Assembly (NCBI RefSeq): GCF_016802725.1
Contig: NC_052667.1
Span: 834,501-898,500 of the forward strand
DNA: 64,000 nucleotides
DNA from: Solenopsis invicta
Lineage: Eukaryota > Arthropoda > Insecta > Hymenoptera > Formicidae
Direction of reading: 5' to 3'
A program made the position numbers and the translations under genes. Of the stretch, positions 52,400 to 64,000 are shown piece by piece. The notes below the pieces were generated by a model that saw only the letters and a program-made list of their open reading frames with translations, was not told the origin of the DNA and searched no databases. Numbering within the stretch: position 1 is the first letter of the stretch; each line of letters begins with the position of its first letter.

Positions 52400-55321
52400 A
52401 TGTATGAAAACTCTTCTTTACGATCATGCAGGTTTGTTATGATAATATCGTTACTTGTCAGAATAATTTGCAATGACGTGTCTGCCGTGCAATCGATTAT
52501 CCCAGTCGCAAAGGATTCTTTTCGCATGCAGGATAATAATGCAGAAAGAAAGCAAGCGATGGTGAAAAGATCTAATTGGAACGAGCAAGCTTTTGATGAA
52601 AGATTTGGCAAGAATGTAGATTTGAACGGTACGTTTGACGATCGTAAACAAAAAGAAACTAAATCCTTGGCACAAAAATTGGCGAACGAAGCTCTTGGAT
52701 CGCCGCAATTACAGCGTAACATAAAAAAATTGGCAAATCTAAGCGGAACTCTACATAATCATTCTAAGGGGATGAAAGGTTTAGGGATAGATCAAATGAA
52801 AAGTGTGCTTAAGCCAACAGTAAATAAGAGAAAACTGAACAAATTGTTGAATCGTAAAGGAAAAGAGAAGAGGAAGAGAGACAAACGTAAGCATAGATTA
52901 AGACAACGAGAACATCCTTGGTTACGTAAGCGAAATCGTACAAAGGTAAATAAAAGAAAAATCTTTTTATTAAAAAAAAATATATATTTTAAAAAATGTA
53001 AAAATACTTTTTTGTCTAAATCTTAATTTAAATGCTAACCTTTTATTGTTTAGAAAAAAAGACGAAAAATAAATCTACCTGTTAATATTGGGATAAACCA
53101 AAATACGGTGAATGAAGATACGTTAAGTTCAATGAGTCAAGTTAATATTGCTGAACAAAATTTTATAAATGAAAATAACGGCCACTCGAAACGTAATATC
53201 GTAAATTCTTCGCATTTGGGACGAAGATATCAAAAAATCGGCGGAATACCGTCAAACGAGAAGATGATTCAACGTTTGACGCGAAAGGAAAATTTTAAAA
53301 AAGATTCCAGCAATCCAGGATTCGAATCTTCTGAGTATTATAATAATGCCGAACCAATTAAAACGCAATTAAAAGGAGATGAAATGGAGATTGAAAACGA
53401 AAGAATCGTTAGGCAAATCTCAAACGGTTCTATCTTTGGCAGCAATCCATTCGACAATCGTTCGCGATTCAAACAGCAATTCACAGATGGAAATTCCTAC
53501 AAGGATTTAACTTACGATTATGAATTAAAACCTTGGGAAACCGGTCGTTCTCCGATCGCTCAAGCAAATAAAGCTAACGCTGTCGAATATGCGCCTACAT
53601 ATTTGCCGATGCTAACCGATCAGAAAGTTAATCCAGGAAGTCTATATTATATTCCTGGAGTAACTCAAGAGGATTCAGCTTTTAATCAGTTTCAAGTATC
53701 GAACATCGATCAGCCTAAAGAAAGCATATTTATCAATGAGATGGAATCTCCTACCGAGAATTTTATTAATTCTGATCTTGATCTAACCGAGGTTCTTACT
53801 ACCAGCGCAAACTCCATTCTCGGTTCGCAGATCGAAGTCAAACAGATTCCTGGTGACGTGCTACAATACCAGAATGAGCTAAGCGTTCCTCATTTGTACT
53901 CAAATTTAAGTGTTGTACCAGACATGAGCAAACCTGAGGAAGTGCAAGTGCTTTATCCAGGTGCTTCGATAGATGTGCCGCAAATTCTTCGCAAAGTTCC
54001 AGGCACTTTGAACGTATACGTCGCCGAGAAAGATGTTGAATCTCCCATACCGCCTTTATCCAATGATTATGTTTATTCCGTTGTTCCCACGAGACAAAAT
54101 ATGCGCAAAATTATCGATCACGCTCCAGTTTTTTCTCAATCAACTGTCAGTCGACCGATAGAACATGTTTTGATTCCTGATCGAGAAAGTGACATCAAAC
54201 AGAATTGGTACAATGATGATGAGAAACATTTTATTGAGAAAAATCACAAAGCGAAACAAAAAGCAACTCGAATATTCCACAAGCAATCTCAAGGCGATGA
54301 TGATGTAAATGAAAAATCGACAAATGGCCAAATATTCGATAATCCTGCATCCGCGATTGCAGCGAAGACAACGGAAGAGATTCAACGTACAAATGTCTCC
54401 GCAACATTGCACGAAACCAAGGAAGTCGCTAATAAAATATTGGAGAAGATTGTTGACGAATTGGAGGAAATTAAATCAAATCGAGCAACTGAAAATGAAC
54501 AAATAGAAGGTTACTTTATAATCCTAATCTCTTTTGATATAATCAAATTAAATTTGACATTTAATTAGTGAAATAGTATCAATAAGTCTTTTTTGAAAAT
54601 TTTAATTAGTTGATATGTCTTATTAGCTCTATTAAAATTAAAATTTAAACTTTATTTTTGAAATCTAAAAGAACGTAATGTTAAAGCAAAATATTGCTAA
54701 ACAATTATCTTCATCCGGAACAGGTTTGCCTTGCAAGATATCAGGTTCGTGGGTAACTACCCAGGGCGGAGTGCGACTCGACATGAAAGTTACTAATCGC
54801 ACAATAAACGTAACGCTCGCGAAATTATCGCCTCCACCCCCTCATCAGGGTCTGCTGGATTCCTTCTGGAACTTGACCGGATATGCACCATTCGCGGTGG
54901 GTGGACCGTTTTCCTTGCTTGCCATTGACAATCGCACCAAGTCTCTGGCAATGTTTGCAGGTACGACACGCAACCAAGTAAATTGGTTTGTTTCATATCT
55001 GATGGATGTTACACGCTAGGAACCAGTCAAAAATTTTAAAAAAGATCTATGATGATACACATAGGTGCGTGCAGAGTATGCCAGGGCATCGACACGATAG
55101 TGGGTGTTTGGTCGATCGCTCATAGCCCGCAGGATTGCAGAGAGTTTCAGATAGCTACAAATATCTACAACGACGTATTTCGCCGGACTAAACTGTCATC
55201 AGAGATGAAAAAGCAACACCGGGAGATTATGCGATTGCTTCAGAAAAGTAATAAGAACAATGGAACCGTGGCCGAGATCTTGGCGAATAGTACAGTACAG
55301 CAAAATAGCACACAATTGTAA
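52400..55321 (+). CDS. Predicted secreted basic protein with a C-terminal avidin-like domain
   Basis: Exons 52400-52945, 53054-54509, 54724-54960 and 55065-55321 join in frame to about 831 residues. The start chosen (MYENSSLRSC) precedes a hydrophobic stretch FVMIISLLVRIICNDVSA that looks like a signal peptide; a second ATG at 52439 is an alternative. Residues about 140-190 are extremely Lys/Arg-rich (RKGKEKRKRDKRKHR). The middle 480 residues are polar and probably unfolded. The last 130 residues carry CKISGSWVTTQGG at the start, VGVWSIAHS in the middle and FQIATNIYNDVFRR at the end. They resemble the first, seventh and last strands of avidin, where CSLTGKW, TMWLL and WKATRVGINIF occupy those places. 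The avidin asparagine that contacts biotin is not conserved, so biotin binding is doubtful. Four cysteines may form disulfides. AATAAA is at 55522-55527. Confidence 0.7.
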
Positions 55322-55726
55322 CGAAATAACACGCTTGCATCAATATAAAGCAAAGAAAAAAAAGATTTAAATATCTCAAGAAAAATGTAAGCGAACCATA
55401 GAATGAGAGAATCAAAATAATTAAAAAATTTAACTTTATAAAAATATAAATATAAAGTCTTCTAAACAGCAATAATTTATATGTGCTCAAAAAGGTAGAA
55501 GCTTTGCGTTGTTTAAAGAGAAATAAATATAACAATATTGTTTATCAATATGACATTACAACATAATTTAATATATAAGAAAATATGTAGACAATTTTGA
55601 ATAAACTTTCATACAATTAGAAATATAATTTTTTTTCTTGATTGTAAGCATTGATCTTACGACTTCACAATTCAATCATCTTTTAATAATCTAAATACTC
55701 GTGTAATATTAGGATTTCCTACATTG
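55322..55726. other. Convergent 3' spacer between the avidin-like gene and RPGRIP1L
   Basis: AT-rich DNA with the plus-strand polyadenylation signal at 55522-55527. The minus-strand open frame at 55227-55535 is hydrophobic only because of the T-rich complement and is not taken as a gene. Confidence 0.5.
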
Positions 55727-58700
55727 CTATCGCAATTGATCCGGTAAACATTGTCGAATGGCATTAAAACCAGACACAGCAATCTAAATGAATTTAAATT
55801 TAATAATATAAAATCTCTTAATTTTAACTTACAATTAAAAGTAATTTATATGTATGTATTACCTTTAGCGTCCCAATTTGTCTATTTTGAGTATTCTTGA
55901 TTGGCAACAATATATATTTGCTACCATCACCGAGAGCGTATTTTCTTATATTAAAAGTTGCATAACTAGAAGGAGAAAACAGAAATCATAATATTAAATC
56001 TTATAAAATCATAAAATTAAACCTCATTTATTTTAAAGAGAAATGCGAGAAAGGAGTTCCTATTAATTTTTATATACATGCAATACTACTGTAAAAATTC
56101 TAAATTAAGTAGATCATTATTAACCCAATTTCTTCGCAGTCTTTATCTTCCCTTTCCTCGGGTAATGGTTCACTGACAATAGTAAAAGTTACATTCGGAC
56201 TTGTGATTTCGGTTAACATAGCGCGCAAACTATCTCTTTGTGTCACTTCATTTATCCAAAATTCTAAAATTTTATATTTGTGTATGTGTATTTTAAATAA
56301 TATATAAATTTCTCTGTTTATTATAATTTACATTATATTTGAAAACGTGCATTTTTATTAACTATATATTATTTCCTTTTACATAGAAAAGAGAGAGAGA
56401 GTGATATACTTTTTTTATAATTATAGACCATTTCTTGATCACTCGTTTTTGATTTCTCCACAGAATCGGTCTCCATATCTTCACCATAATTCCCGAGAAA
56501 GGAATATTCTACGTAAAACAAATGTACTTCATCGTTCTGCATAATGCTTTCGTCTGAAAGCTGCATGCTCACTATTTCTATGATTATTGCATCCTTTTCA
56601 TGGTGCTGAAAAAGAGCGAGTATGAATCACAAAACTGAGTTAAATTACACTGTTAAAAATTGGCAGCAGAATTTAATGTAATGTAACGGAAGCGAATTTC
56701 AAGTAGGTACATTAAAAAATATTTAATGTTGTCAGAAGCGCACTACAGTTTATGTACATATTTTTCAATTATAGATACATTAAATTTAATGTATTTTAAA
56801 TTTAATGTATAATGTTTAATTTAAAAATACATTGAATTTTATGACATTTTTAACAGTGTACTTTACGTACAATTTGGACGTTAATATACTTTTTGTGAAT
56901 GTATTTTTAGATACGTTTCTCCATCAGAAACGTGCTGGCGTACAATGTGCTAACACATTTTTTTAACTCACATCATATATTATTAAGAGTTGTGAAGTAC
57001 AATTGCGGCAATTTAATTAACAATGTATTTTTCCATAAATTTGTGAATGTAATCTATCTTTGAAAAGTTTATTTTAGCTTATTTCGTAAATTTTAGTTTT
57101 TCGCTTTAAACAATAAAATTGGAAATTTGCATATAAAATTTAATTTGATTTTAAAAACATAAAAATCTGAAGCTTAATTTGTTGTAGTCATCTAACATTT
57201 ATCATTAAATAACTATACAATGTAAAATATATTTGGCAATTTTATTAAAGGAAATTTGTATGTTTGTAATCCAGCACTTTTCGTAGAGCATCTCAAGAAT
57301 AGCTAATGGAGCAATCTTGTAGAAATGTCACAAGTAGAGTTGTCATTTGGGCAATCTTGCTCTTCCACATTTAACGACTTAGCTCCTGCAAGTGTTTTTG
57401 GGTGACTAATTCGAGTTGTTTAATGAGCATATATGAATGCAGACATAATTAATAATTAAGTGTACTGGTAAAAGAGAGCAGACTCCTCTGCTTGTACCTA
57501 TCCCAGTTTCTGTCCGACAGAATCTCGTCCATGTCGCGGATCGTACTGTTTGATCCTTCGAACAACGAAACGCCCTGAATACGTCCGAAATCTCGATAAT
57601 TTTTCTGATAGAATACTTTCACTATTTTTTATACGATTGCAAGAATTTTCCGTAACATTGCTAAACGTATGTATCTTACATTCGCGAGTAATGTCGTGAA
57701 CTCCATCATGCTTGGTGTATCCCTCGAAGTATCATTTTCTTCTCTCTCGTTATTATTATCCGTTTTGGAATCTGAACTAATTAAAATTATTTATACGACT
57801 TTTTCAAGTTTGCAAAATTAAATTTTGCAGGCAATTTAAATAACGCGAGAAAATAGAAAAACGAGATAGTAAGAAAAAAACTAACTTTTCCACTGTAATC
57901 ATCCCATTTTCATCTTTAAACATTTGATTTGCCTTGACGGGCGAAGTCAATTCTTCATTATTTGAGTTTTCATTGTCATCTGAGTTTTCAGTTTCGTATT
58001 GAAAATCTATGATTTTAATAACGTGACATTAATTAAAAGTTTTAGTAAATGCAATTAATACAATTTTGTATTGTATTACCAAGATGCAACATTTGTACGA
58101 TTGATTACAATATGATTGCTGCTAACAACATACAATTTAAATATGTACAAAATCAATTATAATTATCTGATAAATCACAGTTCTCACGCAAATTCCAATG
58201 AAATATGTAAATCTTTTCACACGTAAAAAATTACTCGTGTCTAGTGGCGCGGGCGGTTGTATATCTTGATCTACTGAATCTTCGGACATTGAACTATCCT
58301 TTTGTTGCTGATCTTTAAACGTTATGTCAACAATATGTCTCGTAGGACGCCGAAGAAGTTTCTGAGCTATGTCGTTCGTATCTTTTGTTCCTGAAGGCGC
58401 AGTATCTTTCAACGAGCTTATGCCACATTGTTTTTTAAAAGCTTCGACCATGTCGACGTTGCAACTCAACCGAACCCACAACGACAGTTGTCCGAAATTG
58501 ATGCCGAGAAAGCAAGGAATGACGCCATTCACGGGAACAATATAATGCAATTTGTTTTGCGGATAATCCAATATATCTTTGATGGAGACTTTCGCTTGGG
58601 CAAGCGTATAGCTGGTACCGTCTCGGCGAACGATGTTCACTCGGAAGATGAGATATTCCGACAGCACATTTTTGAAGAAGGAGAAAAGATCTGCTATGCG

Positions 58701-61700
58701 ATATACAGAAGACGAGTTGAAGATCAGTTTGGGACATTTCATTTTCGGCGTGCAAGCGACCTTCTCGCCCCAAATGTCCCAGCTTACGTAAATGTAAAGA
58801 TTACATGTATCTTCTTCATTCGGAATTTTTGCAACCTGATCTCAATGAACACAATAAAATCGTATTCTCTACTTCAAAAATAAATGATAAATTATATTAT
58901 TAAAAAAAACCGTATATAATTGATTTAAAAAATTATGTGCTTTTTAATGATTTTTTTTCGCAAAGTTGTAATATTTAAACATGATCAATTTCATAAGAAA
59001 GAGATAATGTAAGATAATTAATAATCCATATAAGTAAACGTTTGGCAATAGGAAATAAAATAATAAACTATAAGAGTTTATTATTTTATTTCGCATATAC
59101 GCATGCATATAAAAATATATGTACTAACCGATGTAGAAAGTTGCAATCGCGAAATGTGAATTTCAATGAGACCTTGTCTGTCAGTAATTAATAAAGGAAA
59201 GGACTCCAATGGGGAATCTGATAATTTCACACTGTCTTTCAAATATTCGATTTTGCAGGGTAATTTCTGTTTCTTCTGTAGAGACAGTGGATCTTTTGAA
59301 CTTGCTTTGCGCAAGTGACACATTAAATTACATTTAGGATATTGCGACGAGTTTAATCTTTTTAGTTTTACCAATTTTTCTGCCTAAATAAAAACCATTG
59401 ATATTACGATATGCTACAATTTAATGCCTCATAGGCAACTGTTATATTGCTTACACAAAAATCTTTACTAATATCTCGATACGACGATTTTTTGTACTCC
59501 TCGTGAATCATAGGATAGGAAGCAGTATCAAATGCGTTTTTCATCGATGAACCGGCATCTTTCGTTGAAATGGTTGCAGATTTTTTTCGACATGCAACAT
59601 CACAATTCTTGGGGCAAACGGCGGCCGATCGAAGAGAACAATAATCGGTTTCTAAATTCAAGTTTTTAAAATTATTGCACGTATATTGTTTATCTGTACA
59701 TTTTTGTAAATACATTCGCCCATGTTTTTGAAAAAAAATCTCAAATCGTCGATATATGATTATCATTACCGAAATCTTTCGTTGTTCCTGTAGCAAAATC
59801 ATGTTGCTTAATATTGCGAGTAATTATCGTATGAAAATCGTTGTTGTTGGCGTCAATTGATGTATCCCCGATCGCAGATACTTTATGGCTCAAAGATGGT
59901 TTTTCATTGACTTCGGTAAACAAAAGTTCTTGTAAAACATCGAATAAAATCAGAAACATTTGACCTAGTGTTATATTCGAATTCTCCAAATATCTTTTCT
60001 GTGAATTCTCCTGAACAGAGTTTGATGCCTCATGTTGAGAAGGTATTTTCCTATCACTGTAATAATACTAGTGATGATATTGTGGTACTCCAATCTTTTA
60101 ATTTTTAATATTGTTGAAAGGTATAAAAAACAAAACAAGGTTGAATACAAAATCATAATAGAATAATATAATGCACTTATTATACAAAAAGTTATTACAG
60201 CCTTATTTAATAGGATATATAAAATAAATATATTTATCTTATAATATCGAGAGAAATTACTTCATAAATTTTTGAACACACAAGGCTTTCTCTAAGTTAT
60301 TGTTTTATTTTGTTACGTTTGTTATGTTTTGTTTAATTACAAAACATAAAATACTAATTATTGAAACAATATGCAGAGAAAATCTTTGATTAAAAAAGAT
60401 ATATATCGTTCATAATGTACATACATATATGTATATATATATATATATATACAAGAAGATTGACACAATAGTTAAGCAATTTTCTTGCTAGGCATTTGTA
60501 CTGAGTAAGCATATAAATGCTGTATTTAAAAAATATATTTACTATTAATACCGAATAGTAGAGTCTTTGTCAACAATTAGTATCACCGAACAGTAGCTTC
60601 TCAAGAGGTACGACTTGCCTGTGCCTCTGAGCTACGTCCAAAATGCTCGCGTATTCTTCCTTCGGAGTGAGTCTCGATGCGTCCAGAGGCGTGTTAATCT
60701 GCGCTTGATCCAACAGCTTTAGTATTTTTTCTCGGGATAAAACACTCGTGCCGTTTGCTTCCTGATTCGTTTTCCATTCCTTCATTGGCGTCTTGTCTTC
60801 ATTATTTGAAATTATCATTGTACCCTGTTCCCTTGTGCTAGTAATAACGATTGTCTGTACTGATTTATCAGCTGATTGCCAATCTTCCCGATTATTACTG
60901 ACAGTTTTCTCCAACTGTATAATTTTATCATACATTTCGCAACATTTTTTGCACTGTTCTGCGTTTGATGGTACCATTGTAAAGTCGCGCTTTTTATCTT
61001 GCGTATGTAAAGACTGGAAATATTTAAAAAATGACAATCAAGTACTACGTAATTTCTAAATACATGCAAAATACAACAAACGTATACTAACAGCTAATTG
61101 TACCGTCAAGGTATCTATGTTTGCCTGCAATTCTTGAAGTTTTGCGAGCAATTGTTCATTGGTTGCCTTTAACGCTGCGATGTTAGCCTGTTCATTATTG
61201 AATGCAGTCTTCAAGATCTGTTGCTCTTGAACATCGTCAGAAAGTCTTTTTTTTAATTCAATATTCTCTAATTCGACTTGTCCGTATTTCGAAGTGAGCG
61301 TGATAAGTTCGTTATTATGTTGTTGCAATATTTTAATTTCGTTCATAAGATCCCGTATCTGCTCATCCTTCTCGCGTAACGTGAACTGTGAATTCTTTGC
61401 CTTTAACATCTGGTCGTCGATTTCGGCTATGCGCGTTCTTTCCGAAGAAAGAACGGCTACGATTTCCTGATTATTCCTAATGAAATAATAATTTTCTTAA
61501 AATTAAAAACCTGTTACATTTATAATAATTTTTTTCGTAATATTCAAATTTTAAATATATATTAAACAATTTGTTATGTCTATAAAGATAAGAGACCGAT
61601 AATGAGTACCTTGTCGTTTGTTCCAGGGTTGTCTTCAAATCATTAATTTCAGTGGTCAATGCAGTATTTTTCTCCTGAGTTGTCATTAATTTATCGTTCA

Positions 61701-63522
61701 GCTGCTTCATTTGTCGCCACACTCGTATGTATTCTACATTTTCCGCTACCTTCTCCTTTTGATTATTGTTCAAATACGCCAGCTCCTTCTCTAATTCCAT
61801 TATACGACACGCCATATCTTTCTTCTGTGCCTCCAGTTTCTGCGAACAAAAGTTGGACGCGCTAAGCAAGAATTATAGCATGTAACATTAATAACAAGCA
61901 AGCTTGCGCATTCGTGAAGCTGTTTAATCGTCCAGATGTGATATCAAATCGTGCGAAGAAACTCGTACAATAATATTTTACAGCTCTTGCTGTTTTACAT
62001 CATTCTGCAAACTTGTTTTATATACTATAAAATAAGTACACGAAATATAACATCACTCGTGCTGTGCGAAAGTAAGTAGAAATATCATAAATAAATAGTG
62101 CAAATATCTCGGATTTATTCAGGCTGGATTTTACCTCGATTTTAACGAGGTAATTTTGCATGTCGTTATCATCGTCCTCCGTCCTGACGATGCACTGACA
62201 GGACGGCACTCTCACGCGGTTATTCTCGCTTCGACACGTCCTAAAGGGAGCCGATATTCAGTATTTCAATGCGCCGCGACATAATGAGTCATAGTACATA
62301 CATAATATCTGACGCACATATACTTACACAAGCCCGGAAGATGATGGTCTAACGAGATTACGGCTGCGCGACGACGACCTGCCGCTCATCGTATGACTCA
62401 ACAATTGATTCCTCATCACAGCGATTTTCTCCTTCAGCTGAAACATTTAACACTAGTTTGGAATATTCATTTTAAAATTAAATTTCCGATCATATATAAT
62501 CTTCCATTAATTTAAAAAAATATATTATAATTTAATTCATCTGGATAATTTAGAATAATATCGTTTGAACAAAACAATTAGAATATAAAAATATATTCAT
62601 ATATTTATTCATGTAAAAGATATAAACAATATATTCATATTTTCATTTATTAAATCTTTATTTCTTAAAAACAAGAGCTCTTTTATTTAATCTGAGAAAA
62701 AATGTTGTTTACTTATCGTTAGATAATTTGAAAAAGTTAATATCTTTTTTATTTAAAATAAAGATGAAGATAATATACATTCTGATTCGAAATAAAAATA
62801 AGATAATGCCATTTCTTCATCTAAATAATTATCGAAATAATTTTATATAGATAAGGGCAAACACTGTCTACGTCATACAGAAGTTTAATACAATAGAATA
62901 GAATATAAACGTCGTTCTACCGAGTGAACGATTCCGTTATCGCGCGTCACGAGGAAGAGAGAATCGCCGTTACTTGCAGAGGCAGTCTACCTTGGTATTT
63001 TCAAGTTCCAGAGCGGCCGTTCTATTCCTATCGTCGGAGATATCTAACGCTAATCCACACGATCTTGGATTGCCTGCCAGTCTAATCAGCTTCGTCCCGA
63101 GCCGCTTGATCTTGTCCTCCTGGCAATTGGACAATTTCTTCAGATTACTCGCCTCGTCGAGTAAACGTAGATACTTGTCTTCCAGTTGATAGCGATCAAG
63201 TTTGCAAACGAGATGACGTTCCCTAGGATCTTCCGATATTTAAAACATTATTCGTGTATCGTTGCTCACAAAAATAAACAAGAAATTTGTGTAGTAATAT
63301 TATTTATCGATTTAATTCTAGGACATGCAAGGAAAAATTTATATTGGCGCTTAGAAAATGTGGCTGCAAATCATCGAAGGATGTCAAACAGTCAGCTGTA
63401 AATTATCCAACTGGAATTACAAATACAAATACGAAGGCATACGAACCTATGGCACTGATGAACGTATCCGCGCAAGAACCTTCTTTTACAGGCAAGATGT
63501 CACGATTCGGATCATCTGCCAT
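55727..63522 (-). CDS. RPGRIP1L: RPGRIP1L (fantom), ciliary transition-zone scaffold
   Basis: Exons found: 63522-63443, 63222-62991, 62437-62328, 62240-62135, 61839-61610, 61476-61092, 61013 to about 60587, 60056-59770, 59693-59455, 59383-59129, 58835-58235, 58006-57886, 57776-57680, 57574-57498, 56605-56410, 56263-56125, 55965-55863, 55783-55727. They give about 1,250 residues. N-terminal YQLEDKYLRLLDE and QEDKIKRLGTKLIRLAGN match the RPGRIP1L start. Coiled coils follow to about residue 520, then a C2 domain (LIEIHISRLQL, LYIYVSWDIWGEKV, YTLAQAKVSIKDIL). After an acidic linker comes the C-terminal RPGR-interacting C2 (SDESIMQNDEVHLFYVEYSF, VTFTIVSEP, DCEEIGYATFNIRKYALGDG, RQIGTLKIAVSGF). The protein anchors the transition zone of cilia; in insects this means chordotonal neurons and sperm. 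Junctions 60587/60056 and 57498/56605 do not close in phase, so a short exon may be missing. Confidence 0.87.
56648..56858. mobile_element. TA-flanked MITE (mariner/Tc1-type ends) in an RPGRIP1L intron
   Basis: The 211-base element begins CACTGTTAAAAAT and ends with its exact reverse complement ATTTTTAACAGTG. It is flanked on both sides by TA (56646-56647 and 56859-56860), the target duplication of Tc1/mariner transposons. The interior is AT-rich with repeated TTAATGTA motifs and no open frame. It lies in the long intron between exons 57574-57498 and 56605-56410, where one splice phase is unresolved. Confidence 0.8.
59052..59092. repeat. Perfect 18-bp hairpin in an RPGRIP1L intron
   Basis: GAAATAAAATAATAAACT, a 5-base loop ATAAG, then the exact reverse complement. 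It lies 37 bases downstream (on the minus strand) of the donor of exon 59383-59129. Confidence 0.85.
60426..60452. repeat. (TA)n microsatellite
   Basis: An alternating TA tract of about 27 bases (TATGTATATATATATATATA and on) in the unresolved RPGRIP1L intron 60057-60586. Confidence 0.85.
62438..62990 (-). other. RPGRIP1L intron between N-terminal coiled-coil exons
   Basis: A very AT-rich intron of 553 bases. I see no repeat or gene in it. Confidence 0.6.
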
Positions 63523-64000
63523 TTTCAATCGGAATTCTTCAGATCCGACGAAGAGTATTGTCTAAGAATTCGAGATAACGTTGGGTAGAGCACGCGGACA
63601 CTGAAAATTCACGTGCAACGTGGAATTAAACGCTATTTGTTCGTGTATCAAAAGGGTATAATTTGGAAAGAGACGGAGCGGAACGAACAGAAACGATTCT
63701 TTTACTAAATTATCTTTGATCCTTTTAGACCGCATTACATTTATAAAACTTTCCTCGCGTAGTTCTAACCGAAACAACGATTATTTGTCGGATTATTTAC
63801 ACAAAAATAATTAAAGATATCTGGTCGATTTTGTTCTATTATTGATTTACGGACGAGAGAATTCGAGCGATCGACAACACTCTGCGATTCTATGCTAATT
63901 TCAGCTTACAACAAATAACGATATTTATTTTAAAGTGCTATAAAAAATTTTGACAGAAATATACCGGGTGGCTCATATTTTTCCATTTTTGTCGCACGCG
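63523..64000. other. 5' flank of RPGRIP1L at the right edge
   Basis: DNA upstream of the RPGRIP1L start codon, presumably including its promoter. No TATA box or X-box (RFX) motif is obvious to me. At 63961-63984, CCGGGTGGCTCATATTTTTCC resembles a transposon terminus cut by the window edge. Confidence 0.35.

Noticed and set aside
54678..54723. ATG at 54678 as the start of a separate avidin-like gene
   Set aside because: It gives no signal peptide. The acceptor at 54723 joins the upstream exon exactly in phase, so one gene is the simpler reading.
59404..59802. Direct joining of the RPGRIP1L frames at 59770 and 59739
   Set aside because: The intron would be only 30 bases and out of phase. An acceptor at 59694 gives a normal intron of 76 bases and the right phase.
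1..64000. CRISPR arrays, operons, bacterial promoters, rRNA or tRNA genes
   Set aside because: None seen. The genome is eukaryotic with spliced genes, and no cloverleaf or rRNA-like segment was recognised.

Overview
This window is a piece of an insect nuclear genome, probably a hymenopteran such as an ant or bee. Genes are split by short AT-rich introns with GT-AG borders, coding exons are clearly richer in GC than introns, an interstitial run of the arthropod telomere repeat (TTAGG) is present, and every recognisable protein has an insect or general animal counterpart. There is no bacterial-type or viral gene organisation.

Layout, left to right. (1) 1-660 (+): the C-terminal end of a leucine-rich-repeat protein. 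(2) 1060-1801 (-): a complete two-exon ARL2 small GTPase gene. (3) About 1975-3340: a 1.3-kb near-palindrome without a convincing gene, ending next to a TTAGG run. (4) 4388-5891 (-): a four-exon JmjC protein of the HSPBAP1 type. (5) 7234-8757 (+): the NEDD8-conjugating enzyme UBE2F, four exons, with two inverted-repeat elements in intron 2. (6) 9689-47140 (-): the giant muscle M-line protein Unc-89/obscurin, reconstructed here as about 37 coding exons and roughly 4,200 residues: SH3, DH-PH (RhoGEF), 21 Ig domains, two FN3 domains and two kinase domains. (7) 37721-42346 (-): a single-exon 1,541-residue protein nested in an Unc-89 intron, built around about 30 copies of a 14-residue FVPGQ repeat. 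I do not recognise it, and it is the most striking unknown here. (8) 52400-55321 (+): a predicted secreted, very basic protein whose last 130 residues look like a divergent avidin-type barrel. (9) 55727-63522 (-): the ciliary transition-zone protein RPGRIP1L, about 18 exons, with N-terminal coiled coils, a C2 domain and a C-terminal RPGR-interacting domain.

How they relate. Unc-89 dominates the window and organises the sarcomere M-line; the nested repeat gene may share its muscle regulatory environment, but that is inferred from position only. ARL2, HSPBAP1, UBE2F and RPGRIP1L are independent housekeeping or ciliary genes. Exon borders were placed by hand from splice consensus and checked by reading-frame arithmetic. 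Three junctions (Unc-89 exon 11/12, and two in RPGRIP1L) do not close and are flagged. Intergenic and intronic DNA holds several inverted-repeat (MITE-like) elements, simple repeats and GC-rich patches that may be promoters.
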